Below, piece after piece: positions 44,904 to 54,153 of a stretch of 64,000 nucleotides of DNA (its first letter is position 1; each line of letters begins with the position of its first letter). The DNA is from Porphyrobacter sp. TH134 (GTDB lineage: Bacteria > Pseudomonadota > Alphaproteobacteria > Sphingomonadales > Sphingomonadaceae). A program made the translations under genes and the position numbers. The stretch is from positions 1 through 64,000 of the forward strand of contig NZ_PKRO01000003.1 in NCBI RefSeq assembly GCF_002855495.1. Direction: 5' to 3'. The notes below the pieces were generated by a model. It had not been told where the DNA came from. It worked only from the letters and a program-made list of their open reading frames with translations, and ran no database searches.

Positions 44904-45776
44904 ATGACCCAGCTTCCCTCAGCGCTCGTATCGCCCCAATGGCTCGCCGATCACCTCGATAGTGGCAAGGCGGGCGAGGGATTGGCCGTGCTCGATGCCT
45001 CGCACCACCTGCCCGCTGCCGGGCGCGATGCGGCCAGCGAATTTGCCGCAGCGCATATTCCCGGTGCCCGCTTCCTTGGGCTGGGAAACCTGTTCGATGC
45101 CGGATCAAGCGTGCCTTACGCGGTTCCCACCCCGGCACAGTTGGCCGAGCGGCTGGCAGGCCTTGGCGTTGCGCCTGACGCGGCGATCATCCTTTATGAC
45201 GACAGCGCGATCCGCACGGCTGCCCGCGCGTGGTTTGTGCTGACCGCGAGCGGCTGGCGCGGCGAGATCGCCATTCTTGACGGCGGTTTGGGCCAGTGGC
45301 GCGCACACGGCCTGCCGCTGGCAAGCGGAACGCCAGCATCGCCCCCCGCAGCGCCCGCCAGCCTTGCCGCCCCCACACGGGTGCGCAGCAAGGCCGACAT
45401 GCTCGCCAATCTCGGCACCGCCAGCGAGCAGGTGCTGGACGCCCGCAGCGCCGACCGGGTTTATGGCACCGGGGTCGATCCGGTCCACGGCCTGCCGATG
45501 GGGCGGATCCCCGGCGCGCTGAACCTGCCCTTCACCGAGGTGCTGAACGCCGATGGCACCTACAAATCACCCGATGCCATCCGCGCCGCCTTCACCGCCG
45601 CCGGGATCGATCTGGCGCAGCCGCTGACCGCCAGCTGCGGCAGCGGTGTGACCGCCAGCGTGCTGTTGTTCGCGCTCCACCTGATCGGGGTGGATACAGC
45701 CATGCTGTATGATGGGAGCTGGAGCGAATGGGGCGCCGATCCGGCAACGCCCAAAGCGCAAGGGCCTGATGCATGA
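44904..45776 (+). CDS. sseA: 3-Mercaptopyruvate/thiosulfate sulfurtransferase
   Basis: Two-domain rhodanese-type sulfurtransferase, 290 residues. The second domain has the active loop S-C-G-S-G-V-T-A, where Cys carries the persulfide; the C-G-S-G-V-T form is typical of mercaptopyruvate sulfurtransferases rather than thiosulfate rhodaneses. The first domain is the inactive rhodanese fold (P-A-A-G-R-D, H-I-P-G-A-R-F). Its last bases overlap the next gene (ATGA). A role in cysteine/sulfur handling fits the neighbouring cystathionine lyase. Confidence 0.9.
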   Translation: MTQLPSALVSPQWLADHLDSGKAGEGLAVLDASHHLPAAGRDAASEFAAAHIPGARFLGLGNLFDAGSSVPYAVPTPAQLAERLAGLGVAPDAAIILYDDSAIRTAARAWFVLTASGWRGEIAILDGGLGQWRAHGLPLASGTPASPPAAPASLAAPTRVRSKADMLANLGTASEQVLDARSADRVYGTGVDPVHGLPMGRIPGALNLPFTEVLNADGTYKSPDAIRAAFTAAGIDLAQPLTASCGSGVTASVLLFALHLIGVDTAMLYDGSWSEWGADPATPKAQGPDA

Positions 45777-46960
45777 GCAGCGGCGGTGATGACGGGCATC
45801 TCAAGCCCGCGACCCGGCTGGTGCGCGGCGGGCGGCGCAAGGCGTGGACCGGCCCGGTCGTCAACCCCCCCATCTGGCGCGCCTCGACCCACCTTTATGA
45901 CAAGGATGCCGATCGCCGCGCTGCGGGGGGCAACAACACCGACGGACAGTTCTTCTACGGCCGGCGCGGCGCGCCGACCCAATGGGCGCTGGCCGAGGCA
46001 CTGACCCAGATCGAGCCGGGGGCTTACGGCACCCAGCTTTACCCCAGCGGGGTCGCCGCGATTGCGGGCGCGCTGCTCGCCGTGCTGAAGCCGGGTGACC
46101 GGCTGCTGATGGCCGACAATGCCTATGACCCTTCGCGCAGCATGGCGACCGGGCTGCTGACGCGGATGGGGGTGACGACCAGCTTTTTCGATCCGCGCGA
46201 TGTGGACACCTACCGCGCGCTGTTTGCCGATCCGGTCAGGGCGGTGTGGCTCGAATCGCCCGGCAGCCTCACCTTCGAGGTTTGCGATGTCCCCGCCCTT
46301 GCCGCCATCGCCCGCGATCATGGCACGGTCAGCCTGATCGACAATACCTGGGCCAGCCCCTTGGGCTTTGCCGCGCTCCAGCATGGCTGCGACATCGTGA
46401 TGATGAGCCTGTCGAAGCATGTCGGCGGCCATTCCGATCTGATGATGGGCAGCGCGAGTGCGGGCAAACGCTGGTACACCGCGCTGCGCCGCACCGCGCA
46501 GGAACTGGGGCAAGTCGTCTCGCCCGATGATGCCGCGCTGGCCGCGCGCGGGCTTCGCACCATGGCGGTACGGCTGGAGGCGCAGACCCGCTCGGCCTTG
46601 CAGATTGCTGCGTGGCTGGAAACCCGGCCCGAGGTCGCGCGCGTGCTGTGCCCGATGCTGCCGTCTGATCCCGGTCACGCCTTGTGGCGCCGCGACTTTA
46701 CCGGCGGCTGCGGCCTGTTCGCCTTCGTGCTGGCGAGTGATGATCCGCAAGCCTCAGCCCGCGTGGCCGATGCGCTGCGCCTGTTCGGGATCGGCTATAG
46801 CTGGGGCGGATTTGAAAGCCTGGCGCTGCCGATAGCCCCGGAAGATTACCGCACCATCATGCCCGGCACCGGCGGCCAGCCGGCGCTCAGACTGGCGATC
46901 GGCCTGGAGGATCCCGGCGACCTGATTGCCGATCTGGCGCAGGCCTTGGCGCAGGCCTGA
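45773..46960 (+). CDS. metC: Cystathionine beta-lyase (Cys/Met metabolism PLP enzyme)
   Basis: PLP-dependent lyase of the Cys/Met metabolism family, 395 residues, converting cystathionine to homocysteine. It shows Y-G-R-R-G-A-P-T, the P-S-G-V-A-A-I phosphate loop, D-N-T-W-A-S-P, and the PLP lysine in M-S-L-S-K-H-V-G-G-H-S-D, the usual form for beta-lyases. A nearby S-W-G-G-F-E-S-L motif is also typical. Overlaps with both neighbours by 1-4 bases mark an operon with sseA and the mechanosensitive channel. Confidence 0.9.
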   Translation: MSSGGDDGHLKPATRLVRGGRRKAWTGPVVNPPIWRASTHLYDKDADRRAAGGNNTDGQFFYGRRGAPTQWALAEALTQIEPGAYGTQLYPSGVAAIAGALLAVLKPGDRLLMADNAYDPSRSMATGLLTRMGVTTSFFDPRDVDTYRALFADPVRAVWLESPGSLTFEVCDVPALAAIARDHGTVSLIDNTWASPLGFAALQHGCDIVMMSLSKHVGGHSDLMMGSASAGKRWYTALRRTAQELGQVVSPDDAALAARGLRTMAVRLEAQTRSALQIAAWLETRPEVARVLCPMLPSDPGHALWRRDFTGGCGLFAFVLASDDPQASARVADALRLFGIGYSWGGFESLALPIAPEDYRTIMPGTGGQPALRLAIGLEDPGDLIADLAQALAQA

Positions 46961-47973
46961 TGGCTGTGCCCGCATCAGTCCCGGCCCCGGCGGAAACGCC
47001 CAATGTCAGCGGCGCAGATTCCGTGCGCGAGGATATTGCCGAACGCAGCCAGACCATCGGCGGCATCCTCAACCAGCTTGATCGCTGGGCGGTGGAGGTC
47101 GGCGACTGGCGCATTTCAGCCTTTGATGTGCTGTTTGCCGCTGCTGCCGTGCTGCTGGTGCTGGGCTTTGCGATGGCCGCCACCCGGCTGACGCGCAGCG
47201 CGCTGCGGCGGCTGACCGGGCTTGATGACACCCAGCGCGTGCTGACCGAGAAGATCGCGCAGATTGTCATCTGGATCATCACCTTCTTTCTCGGCGTCGA
47301 TCTGCTCGGCATTGATCTGACCGCCCTGACGGTGTTTTCGGGCGCCTTTGGCCTTGCCATCGGGTTTGGTCTGCAAAAGACCTTCGGCAATCTGATTTCG
47401 GGCATCATCTTGCTGATGGACAAGTCGATCAAGCCGGGCGACGTGATCGCGGTGAGCGATCCGACCGGGCAACAGACCTTCGGCCAGATCCGCAAGATCG
47501 GCATCCGGGCGATTTCCGTGGTGACCCGTGACGAACGCGAATACCTGATCCCCAACGAAAACCTGATGATCAATCAGGTCGAAAACTGGTCCTATTCCTC
47601 GCGCAATGTGCGGGTGCAGGTGCAGGTGGGGGTCAGCTATGATGCCGATATGGCGCTTGCCGAAAAGCTGATGCTTCAGGCGGCCAGCAAGGCGCGCCGG
47701 GTGCTGGCCCTGCCGCCGCCGACAGTGTGGTGGAACGGGTTTGGCGACAATGCGGTCAATTTCACCATCCACTGCTGGATCAACGATCCCGAGGAAGGGG
47801 TCGGCAATGTGCGCAGCGATGTGCTGCGGCATGTGTGGGGATTGTTCAAGGAGCACGAGATTGCGCTGCCCTACCCCCAGCGCGACCTCAATTTGCAGGG
47901 AACCGAGGCGCTCGATCGGGTGATCGCCGCGCTCGAAGCGCGCCGGGCGGACCCGCCCGACCCCGCGCAATAG
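46960..47973 (+). CDS. Small-conductance mechanosensitive channel family protein
   Basis: MscS-family channel, 337 residues. An N-terminal periplasmic segment is followed by two or three membrane helices. The pore helix has the Gly/Ala pattern S-G-A-F-G-L-A-I-G-F-G-L-Q-K-T, then N-L-I-S-G-I and the beta domain I-K-P-G-D-V-I. A cytoplasmic vestibule domain follows to about residue 315. The likely role is osmotic shock relief. The start overlaps the metC stop by one base, so it shares that transcript. Confidence 0.88.
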   Translation: MAVPASVPAPAETPNVSGADSVREDIAERSQTIGGILNQLDRWAVEVGDWRISAFDVLFAAAAVLLVLGFAMAATRLTRSALRRLTGLDDTQRVLTEKIAQIVIWIITFFLGVDLLGIDLTALTVFSGAFGLAIGFGLQKTFGNLISGIILLMDKSIKPGDVIAVSDPTGQQTFGQIRKIGIRAISVVTRDEREYLIPNENLMINQVENWSYSSRNVRVQVQVGVSYDADMALAEKLMLQAASKARRVLALPPPTVWWNGFGDNAVNFTIHCWINDPEEGVGNVRSDVLRHVWGLFKEHEIALPYPQRDLNLQGTEALDRVIAALEARRADPPDPAQ

Positions 47974-48040
47974 TTCCGCTACGCGCCGGGCAACCCATTC
48001 TCGCTGGCATGCGGGCACGCGCTGGCCCATTTGCACGGTC

Positions 48041-48868
48041 ATGGACAAGACTGGCACTATCTATCTCGTCGGCGCGGGGCCGGGTCCGGTGGACCTGCTG
48101 ACCTTGCGCGCCGTCCGCCTGATCGAGGCCGCGCGCGTGATCGTGCATGACGGGCTGATCGGGCCTGACATTCTGGGCCTCGCTCGCTCGGATGCCCGCC
48201 TGATCTCGGTCGCCAAGCAGCGCGCTCGCCACACCCTGCCGCAAGAGGACATCAATGCGCTGCTGGTGGCTGAGGCTTTGGCGGGGCGCGATGTGGTGCG
48301 GTTGAAGGGCGGCGATCCTTTCATCTTCGGGCGCGGCGGCGAAGAAGCGGAAGCGGCGCGCGCGGCAGGCGTCCGGGTCGAAGTTGTCCCCGGCATCAGC
48401 GCGGCGCAAGGCGCGGGCGCGGCGGCGCAGATTGCACTGACCCACCGCGACGCGTCCAGCATCGTCAGTTTTGTGGCCGGGCAATGCAAGGGCCTCGCCG
48501 AGCAGGACTGGTCCGGCCTCGCGGGCAAGGGCCGCACGCTCGTGATCTACATGGGCGTCTCCACCGCGCCCCAGATCGCCGAGAAACTGATGGCCGATGG
48601 CCTCGCCCCCGACATGCCGGTCGCCGTGATCGAAAACGCCGCGCGCCCGGAAATGCGGGTGTTGCGGGGCTTGCTCGCCGGGCTGCCCGATCTGGTCGAG
48701 GCCGAGGCGGTGAAAAGCCCGGCGCTGATCGTGATCGGCGAGGTGACGGCGCGCCAGTTCGACCAAGGCCGTGATGCCAGCGAAAGTTGGGACCTGGAGC
48801 GGCAAACGCATTTCGTTGAAGCCCTAGGCCCCAGCTTGCGCTGGGGTGACGGAGAGCAAGAAGCATGA
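48041..48868 (+). CDS. cobA: Uroporphyrinogen-III C-methyltransferase
   Basis: S-adenosylmethionine-dependent double methylation of uroporphyrinogen III to precorrin-2. The 275-residue product has the SUMT motifs G-A-G-P-G-P-V-D-L-L-T-L near the start, D-x-L at L-I-E-A-A-R-V-I-V-H-D, and V-R-L-K-G-G-D-P-F-I-F-G-R-G near residue 88. Length fits stand-alone SUMT. It heads a sulfate-reduction operon. With the separate precorrin-2 dehydrogenase half at 13 kb it supplies siroheme to CysI. Confidence 0.93.
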   Translation: MDKTGTIYLVGAGPGPVDLLTLRAVRLIEAARVIVHDGLIGPDILGLARSDARLISVAKQRARHTLPQEDINALLVAEALAGRDVVRLKGGDPFIFGRGGEEAEAARAAGVRVEVVPGISAAQGAGAAAQIALTHRDASSIVSFVAGQCKGLAEQDWSGLAGKGRTLVIYMGVSTAPQIAEKLMADGLAPDMPVAVIENAARPEMRVLRGLLAGLPDLVEAEAVKSPALIVIGEVTARQFDQGRDASESWDLERQTHFVEALGPSLRWGDGEQEA

Positions 48869-49164
48869 AAATCCTCACCGGAAATGACCTGCGCTCGGGC
48901 GCTGTCACATGGTGGAACGGCACCGGCTGGTCGCTGTTCGTCGACGACGCCGTCGATGTCGGCGATGACGCGGAAGAAATCCTCGCCCGCGAGGAAGCCG
49001 CGCGCCGCGTCAACGTGCCCTACGCCATTGAAGCCACCATCGATGCGGGCGGCCATGTTCGCCCCGCGCATATCAAGGACCGGGTGCGCGCACTCGGCCC
49101 GACCGTGCGGCGCGACCTCGCCGTGCCGACCGCCAACAAGACTGGCTGGGACTGGGTGATCTGA
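48865..49164 (+). CDS. DUF2849-type small protein
   Basis: 99 residues, start overlapping the cobA stop (ATGA). Visible pattern is K-I-L-T-G-N-D-L near the start, then a G-W-S-L-F-V-D-D segment, as in the DUF2849 family that sits before sulfite reductase in many alphaproteobacteria. Function is unknown; location argues for help in sulfite reductase activity, assembly or regulation (inference). It ends 1 base before the cysI start. Confidence 0.8.
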   Translation: MKILTGNDLRSGAVTWWNGTGWSLFVDDAVDVGDDAEEILAREEAARRVNVPYAIEATIDAGGHVRPAHIKDRVRALGPTVRRDLAVPTANKTGWDWVI

Positions 49165-49165
49165 C

Positions 49166-50794
49166 ATGTATCAATACGACCAATATGATCAGGCGATGGT
49201 CGATGCCCGCGTCGAGGAATTCCGCGACCAGGCCCGCCGCCGCCTCGAAGGCAAGCTGACCGAGGACCAGTTCAAGCCGCTCAGGCTGATGAACGGGCTC
49301 TATTTGCAGCTCCACGCCTATATGCTGCGCGTCGCCATTCCCTATGGCACGCTCAACGCGCGGCAGATGGAGGCGCTGGCTGACATCGCGGAGAAGTATG
49401 ACCGCGGCTACGGCCACTTCACCACGCGCCAGAACATCCAGTACAACTGGATCAAGCTGGAAGACGCCGCCGATATCCTCGCCGATCTGGCGAGGGTCGA
49501 AATGCACGCCATCCAGACCAGCGGCAATTGCATCCGTAACATCAGCGCCGATCACTTCGCGGGCGCTGCGGCGGACGAAGTGGTGGACCCTCGCCCCTAT
49601 GCCGAGCTGATGCGCCAGTGGTCGAGCTTCCACCCGGAGTTCACCTACCTGCCGCGCAAGTTCAAGATCGCGGTGATCGGCTCCGAAACGGACCGGGCAG
49701 CGATGCGGCTGCACGATATCGGCATCCGCATCGTCAAGCGTGACGGCGAAGTCGGCGCGCAGTTCTATGCGGGTGGCGGCATGGGTCGTACCCCGATGAT
49801 CGCCCCGCTGATCCGCGACTTCGTGCCGCTCGATCAGCTGATCACCTATGCCGAGGCGTGCCTGCGGGTCTACAACCGCTACGGCCGGCGCGACAACAAG
49901 TACAAGGCGCGGATCAAGATCCTCGTCCATGAACTGGGCGCGGCGGAATACACCCGGCAGGTCGAGGAAGAATTCGCCCATATGCTGAGCGTCGGGGTGG
50001 AGCCACCACTGGAGGAGCTGGCGCGGATTGCGGCGCATTTCGCTGATCCCGCCTTCGTCGAGGGCCCCAAGACGCTCGACCGTTCTGACCCCGATTTCGC
50101 ACTGTGGGTGGATCGCAACACGCACCGCCACAAGCATGACGCCTATGTCTCGGCGGTCATCAGCCTCAAGCCCGCAGGCGGCATTCCCGGCGATGCCACG
50201 GCTGACCAGATGCGTCTGATGGCGCGGCTGGCCAAGCAATACAGCTTTGACGAACTGCGGGTGATGCACACGCAGAACGTGCTGCTGCCCCACGTGCGGA
50301 TTGCCGATCTGCATGCGCTGTGGACCGCGCTGGACGAAGCGGGTCTCGGATCGCCCAACATGGACACGATCGAGGATATCATCGCCTGCCCCGGCCTTGA
50401 TTATTGCAGCCTCGCCAACGCCCGCTCGATCCCGCTGGCCCAGCGCATTTCGGAACGGTTCGCGCAAACGGGCCGCACCGAAGTGATCGGCGAATTGAAG
50501 CTGAAAATCTCCGGCTGCATCAATGCTTGCGGGCACCACCATGCGGGCCACATCGGCATCCTCGGCGTCGACAAGAAGGGCACCGAGAATTACCAGCTCT
50601 CATTGGGCGGGTCGGAGGCGGAGGATGTCAGCCTCGCCAAGATCACCGGCCCCGGCTTTGACGAGGACGGCGTGATCGCCGCGGTCGAGAAGGTCACCGA
50701 CGTCTATCTCGAAGCCCGCGCCGAAGGCGAGCGCTTCCTCGACACCTACCGCCGCATCGGCATGGAGCCGTTCAAGGAGGCGCTTTATGGCTGA
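49166..50794 (+). CDS. cysI: Sulfite (or nitrite) reductase hemoprotein
   Basis: Siroheme [4Fe-4S] reductase, 542 residues, reducing sulfite to sulfide in cysteine synthesis. The iron-sulfur/siroheme ligands are seen as C-P-G-L-D-Y-C and C-I-N-A-C (C-x5-C and C-x3-C) at about residues 410-455. An N-terminal R-Q-N-I-Q segment comes from the substrate-binding half. It could in principle be a nitrite reductase, but the flanking cysH, DUF934 and cobA genes argue for sulfite. It overlaps DUF934 by 8 bases. Confidence 0.9.
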   Translation: MYQYDQYDQAMVDARVEEFRDQARRRLEGKLTEDQFKPLRLMNGLYLQLHAYMLRVAIPYGTLNARQMEALADIAEKYDRGYGHFTTRQNIQYNWIKLEDAADILADLARVEMHAIQTSGNCIRNISADHFAGAAADEVVDPRPYAELMRQWSSFHPEFTYLPRKFKIAVIGSETDRAAMRLHDIGIRIVKRDGEVGAQFYAGGGMGRTPMIAPLIRDFVPLDQLITYAEACLRVYNRYGRRDNKYKARIKILVHELGAAEYTRQVEEEFAHMLSVGVEPPLEELARIAAHFADPAFVEGPKTLDRSDPDFALWVDRNTHRHKHDAYVSAVISLKPAGGIPGDATADQMRLMARLAKQYSFDELRVMHTQNVLLPHVRIADLHALWTALDEAGLGSPNMDTIEDIIACPGLDYCSLANARSIPLAQRISERFAQTGRTEVIGELKLKISGCINACGHHHAGHIGILGVDKKGTENYQLSLGGSEAEDVSLAKITGPGFDEDGVIAAVEKVTDVYLEARAEGERFLDTYRRIGMEPFKEALYG

Positions 50795-51242
50795 CAATCT
50801 CGGCACCTCGCCCGACGAAGTGCAATTCCGCTTCCGCGATGACGAGGCGGTCGATCACGGCACCGTCACCGTTGACGCTTGCTGCGACCAGACCAACGCG
50901 GCCGCCGTCCGGATTGAGCCGGGCGATGATGCGCGGTTGCTGCTGCCCTTCCTCGACCGGCTGGCTTTGGTGGAGGTCAACTTCCCCAGCTTTGGCGACG
51001 GGCGCGGCTATTCAGCGGCGCGCATTCTGCGCGAGGCCGGCTACACCGGCGAGCTGCGCGCCGTGGGTCAGGTGCTGATCGACCAATTGAGCCACATGCG
51101 CCGCTGCGGGTTCGACAGCTTCGCCCCCGACAAGCGCCTCGACGAGGAAGACGCGCGCCGCGCCTTCGCAACGTGGGACAACGTGTACCAGCGCGCAGCG
51201 GATGCGCGCCGGACCATCGCGGACAAGCGCCATGAAGCCTGA
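50787..51242 (+). CDS. DUF934-type protein
   Basis: 151 residues. Family pattern seen in the middle: L-A-L-V-E-V-N-F-P-S-F-G-D-G-R-G-Y-S and then L-R-E-A-G-Y-T-G-E-L-R-A-V-G-Q-V-L, typical of DUF934 encoded next to cysI/cysH in proteobacteria. It has no known catalytic motif. A role in electron delivery to, or assembly of, the sulfite reductase is plausible (inference from neighbourhood). Overlap with cysI and cysH marks co-translation. Confidence 0.85.
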   Translation: MADNLGTSPDEVQFRFRDDEAVDHGTVTVDACCDQTNAAAVRIEPGDDARLLLPFLDRLALVEVNFPSFGDGRGYSAARILREAGYTGELRAVGQVLIDQLSHMRRCGFDSFAPDKRLDEEDARRAFATWDNVYQRAADARRTIADKRHEA

Positions 51243-52017
51243 CGTCTCCCTCGGAAAGATCGGGATGATCGCGCGCACGCCCGACATCCTCGACCTCGCG
51301 CCGCGCTTTACCGAACATGATGCGGTGCGCCTGAACCGCATGTTCCGGGGCGCATCGACGCAGGAAATGCTGGAAGCGGTGATCCGCGATGGGCTCGCGG
51401 GGGATCTGGCGGTCGTCTCCAGCTTCGGTGCGGAAAGCGCTGTGCTGCTGCATCTGATCGCCAGCGTTGATCCGGCCGTGCCGGTGCTGTTCCTCGATAC
51501 GGGCAAGCATTTTCCCGAAACGCTGGCCTATCGCGATGAACTGGTGGGCCGGCTCGGCCTCAATCTGGTGGTGCTGACGCCGGAGCCTGAGGAATTGGCC
51601 AAGCGCGACGAAACCGGCCTGCGCTGGTCCTATGATCCGGATGGCTGCTGCGAAATCCGCAAGGTCAAGCCGCTGGCCAAAGCGCTGGCGCATTACGATG
51701 CCAGCTTCACGGGCCGCAAATCCTTCCAGTCCTCAACCCGCGCCAATCTGCCCCGCTTCGAGGTGGACACCAGCGACGCGCAAGGGCGGCTCAAGATCAA
51801 CCCGCTGATCGATTGGGATGCGGGCCAGCTCGAAGGCTACTTCATCCAGCACGACCTGCCGCGCCACCCGCTGATTGCCCAAGGTTACCCCTCGATTGGC
51901 TGTTCGCCCTGCACCTCGCAGGTCGCGCCGGGCGAAGACCCGCGATCAGGGCGGTGGAAGGGCTGGGACAAGACCGAATGCGGCATCCACAAGCCGGGCG
52001 AAGAGCCGTTTCTTTAG
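51232..52017 (+). CDS. cysH: Adenylyl-sulfate (APS)-type reductase
   Basis: Reduces activated sulfate to sulfite with thioredoxin. The 261-residue product has S-S-F-G-A-E-S near residue 63 and two cysteine pairs, D-G-C-C-E-I-R-K and G-C-S-P-C-T-S, which bind a [4Fe-4S] cluster in the APS-specific branch. The C-terminal E-C-G-I-H carries the catalytic Cys. The cysteine pairs suggest APS rather than PAPS is the substrate. Start 51232 overlaps DUF934 by 11 bases. Last gene of the sulfate-reduction operon; a palindromic element follows. Confidence 0.92.
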   Translation: MKPDVSLGKIGMIARTPDILDLAPRFTEHDAVRLNRMFRGASTQEMLEAVIRDGLAGDLAVVSSFGAESAVLLHLIASVDPAVPVLFLDTGKHFPETLAYRDELVGRLGLNLVVLTPEPEELAKRDETGLRWSYDPDGCCEIRKVKPLAKALAHYDASFTGRKSFQSSTRANLPRFEVDTSDAQGRLKINPLIDWDAGQLEGYFIQHDLPRHPLIAQGYPSIGCSPCTSQVAPGEDPRSGRWKGWDKTECGIHKPGEEPFL

Positions 52018-52021
52018 AATC

Positions 52022-52102
52022 GTCGTCCCGGACTTGATCCGGGACCGCTATCAGCCAAGCGCCACGTTTCGAGCGATCCCGGGTCAAGCCCGGGATGACG
52101 AT
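52022..52102. repeat. Intergenic palindromic element after cysH
   Basis: Arms CGTCCCGGACTTGATCCGGG and CCGGGTCAAGCCCGGGATGACG are inverted copies with few mismatches, about 35 bases apart, between two convergent genes. It is the third such element in the window and may act as a bidirectional terminator. Confidence 0.7.
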
Positions 52103-52109
52103 GTAGTGC

Positions 52110-53027
52110 TTACAGCCAACCCTCGCGCCGATACCATTCGGCAGTCGCCTTCAGTCCTTCCTCGCCGCTGATGCGCGGCTGCCAGATAGCCGGTGGCGGC
52201 TTGCGGTCGAAGCGCGACACCCAGTTGGGATGCGCCATATAGCCTACCCGGTCGGCGGTGAGTTTCGCGCGGTCGCCGCGAATGATCCGGTCGGCGGCAG
52301 CGGCAGCATCCAGCACCGCGCGCGGCAGGTGCGGGGCGAAGACGCTGCGCCTGCCCACCGCACGGCCTATGGCTTGCGCAAGTTCCTTATGGCTCCACCC
52401 GCCCTCGCGCCCGTCATCGGGTTCGTAAGTCTGCTTTTTGGTCGAGGCTGCGTTTCCTGCGGCAAGCGCGACAAGAAGCCGCGCCAGATCGTCGGCGTGA
52501 ATGATCGAACTCGCCCCGCCGGGCGGCAAGGGGACGAAGCCCCGCTTGGCGGTGCGGAACATCTCCAGATAGTCGACATCGCGCGGACCATAGACCCCGG
52601 GCGGGCGCACTGTGGTCCAGTCAAGGCCGCTTGCCTCCACCAGCGCTTCGGCCTGCGCCTTCGACGCGCCATAGGCCGACAGGCCCGGCATGCGGGCCGC
52701 CAGCGACGAAACAAACACCAGCCGTTTGACGCCGGCCTGCCTCAGTGCGGCAATGACATTGGCGGTGCCGGTGACATTCGCAGCCTCGAACGCCGCAGGG
52801 TCAGGGGTGTTGGTGAGGCCAGCGACATGGATCAACGCATCGGCCCCGGCGACCAGCGCGCAAAGCGCGGCCGCATCGCCCAGATCGCCCCTTACCCATT
52901 CGACACCCAGGCGCGCCGTCTGATCGCGGCGGGCCAGAGCGCGCACCTGATGCTCCTCGGCCAGCGCCGCATTGAGCACGGCGCTGCCGACAAAGCCGGT
53001 CGCCCCGGTCAGCGCGATCACGCTCAC
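52110..53027 (-). CDS. NAD(P)-dependent epimerase/dehydratase family protein
   Basis: Extended short-chain dehydrogenase, 305 residues, substrate unknown. N-terminal Rossmann G-A-T-G-F-V-G (about 8-14), an acidic loop R-D following beta2, and active site S-S-L-A-A-R-M with Y-G-A-S-K (catalytic Tyr and Lys). A middle T-V-R-P-P-G-V-Y-G-P-R segment is typical of sugar-nucleotide epimerases and related reductases. Start overlaps the proB stop by 4 bases, so it belongs to the obgE-proB unit. Confidence 0.82.
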   Translation of the reverse strand: MSVIALTGATGFVGSAVLNAALAEEHQVRALARRDQTARLGVEWVRGDLGDAAALCALVAGADALIHVAGLTNTPDPAAFEAANVTGTANVIAALRQAGVKRLVFVSSLAARMPGLSAYGASKAQAEALVEASGLDWTTVRPPGVYGPRDVDYLEMFRTAKRGFVPLPPGGASSIIHADDLARLLVALAAGNAASTKKQTYEPDDGREGGWSHKELAQAIGRAVGRRSVFAPHLPRAVLDAAAAADRIIRGDRAKLTADRVGYMAHPNWVSRFDRKPPPAIWQPRISGEEGLKATAEWYRREGWL

Positions 53028-54145
53028 AGCAAGACCATGTGGTCACGGTGGATGACGCAGGACCGCGGCGCATAGCCAAGCCGCTCGGCCTGATCCTCGG
53101 CGCGGCGGCCGGCGATCAGCTGCATTTCGGCGGCGTCATATTCGGCGAGGCCCTGCGCCAGCCGTTCACCCTTCATGCTGACCACGCTGACCAGATCACC
53201 GCGCCGGAATTGCCCGGATACGCCGACCACGCCCGCCGCCAGCAGGCTTGCCCCGCCCGCTTTCAGGGCTTGCGCGCAGCCTGTGTCGACACGCAGTTCG
53301 CCAGCCGGGGCCAGCCGCCCGCCCAGCCAAGCCTTGCGGGCAGAATCAGTACGAACGGGCAAGAACAGCGTCCCCGTACCCGCCGCCAGGGCATGGGCGA
53401 TGGGTGCATCATGCGTGCCGTTCATAATCGCGAGCGCGATCCCGGCGCGCGTCGCGATCTGCGCGGCTTGCAGCTTGGATGTCATCCCGCCCGAACCCAT
53501 GCCCGAGGAGGAAGACCCGCTCGCCATCGCCATCACGTCAGGCGTTACCGCGTCAACCACCGGCACCAGCGCAGCGCCTGCTTCACGCGGGTCGCGGTCA
53601 AACAGCCCGTCGACGTCCGACAACAGCAGCACCAGATCGGCATTGGCCGCCTGTGCCACCCGCGCGGCCAGCCGGTCGTTGTCGCCGAAGCGGATTTCCT
53701 CGGTCGCCACGCTGTCATTTTCGTTGATGACAGGGATCACCCCCGCCTCCAGCAAGCGGTCGAGCGTGGCCGACGCGTTGAGATAGCGCCGCCGGTCTTC
53801 CAGATCGCCCAGCGTCAGCAGCATTTGCGCCGCGGTGATCCCCTCATCGCCCAGCGCGCGGCTCCAGAGGTCGGCCAGCGCGATCTGCCCGACGGCAGCT
53901 GCAGCCTGCGCATCGGCCAGGCTTCCGCGCCCGCCCTTGGGCAAGGCGAGCCGGGCTGCCCCCAGTGCAATCGCGCCGGAGCTTACCACAATCACCTGCG
54001 CGCCGGCACGGCGCAGCGCGACAAGATCGCCGGCCATCCGGGTCAGCCAGGCTTCACGCGCCTGCCCGCCGCCCACCAGCAGCGCGCTGCCGATCTTGAC
54101 CACGATCCGCCGCGCGGCGGTGATGTCAGACAGGCTGGTCAGCAT
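53024..54145 (-). CDS. proB: Glutamate 5-kinase with PUA domain
   Basis: First step of proline synthesis: ATP-dependent phosphorylation of glutamate. The 373-residue product has the amino-acid kinase fold (V-V-K-I-G-S-A-L-L, G-A-A, F-G-D-N-D-R-L-A near residue 150, M-G-S-G-G-M-T) and a C-terminal PUA domain (G-A-S-L-L-A-A-G-V-V-G-V). Standard length. It lies 8 bases after obgE. proC, the last step, is at 61-62 kb in this window. Confidence 0.93.
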   Translation of the reverse strand: MLTSLSDITAARRIVVKIGSALLVGGGQAREAWLTRMAGDLVALRRAGAQVIVVSSGAIALGAARLALPKGGRGSLADAQAAAAVGQIALADLWSRALGDEGITAAQMLLTLGDLEDRRRYLNASATLDRLLEAGVIPVINENDSVATEEIRFGDNDRLAARVAQAANADLVLLLSDVDGLFDRDPREAGAALVPVVDAVTPDVMAMASGSSSSGMGSGGMTSKLQAAQIATRAGIALAIMNGTHDAPIAHALAAGTGTLFLPVRTDSARKAWLGGRLAPAGELRVDTGCAQALKAGGASLLAAGVVGVSGQFRRGDLVSVVSMKGERLAQGLAEYDAAEMQLIAGRRAEDQAERLGYAPRSCVIHRDHMVLL

Positions 54146-54153
54146 CGCCGGGC

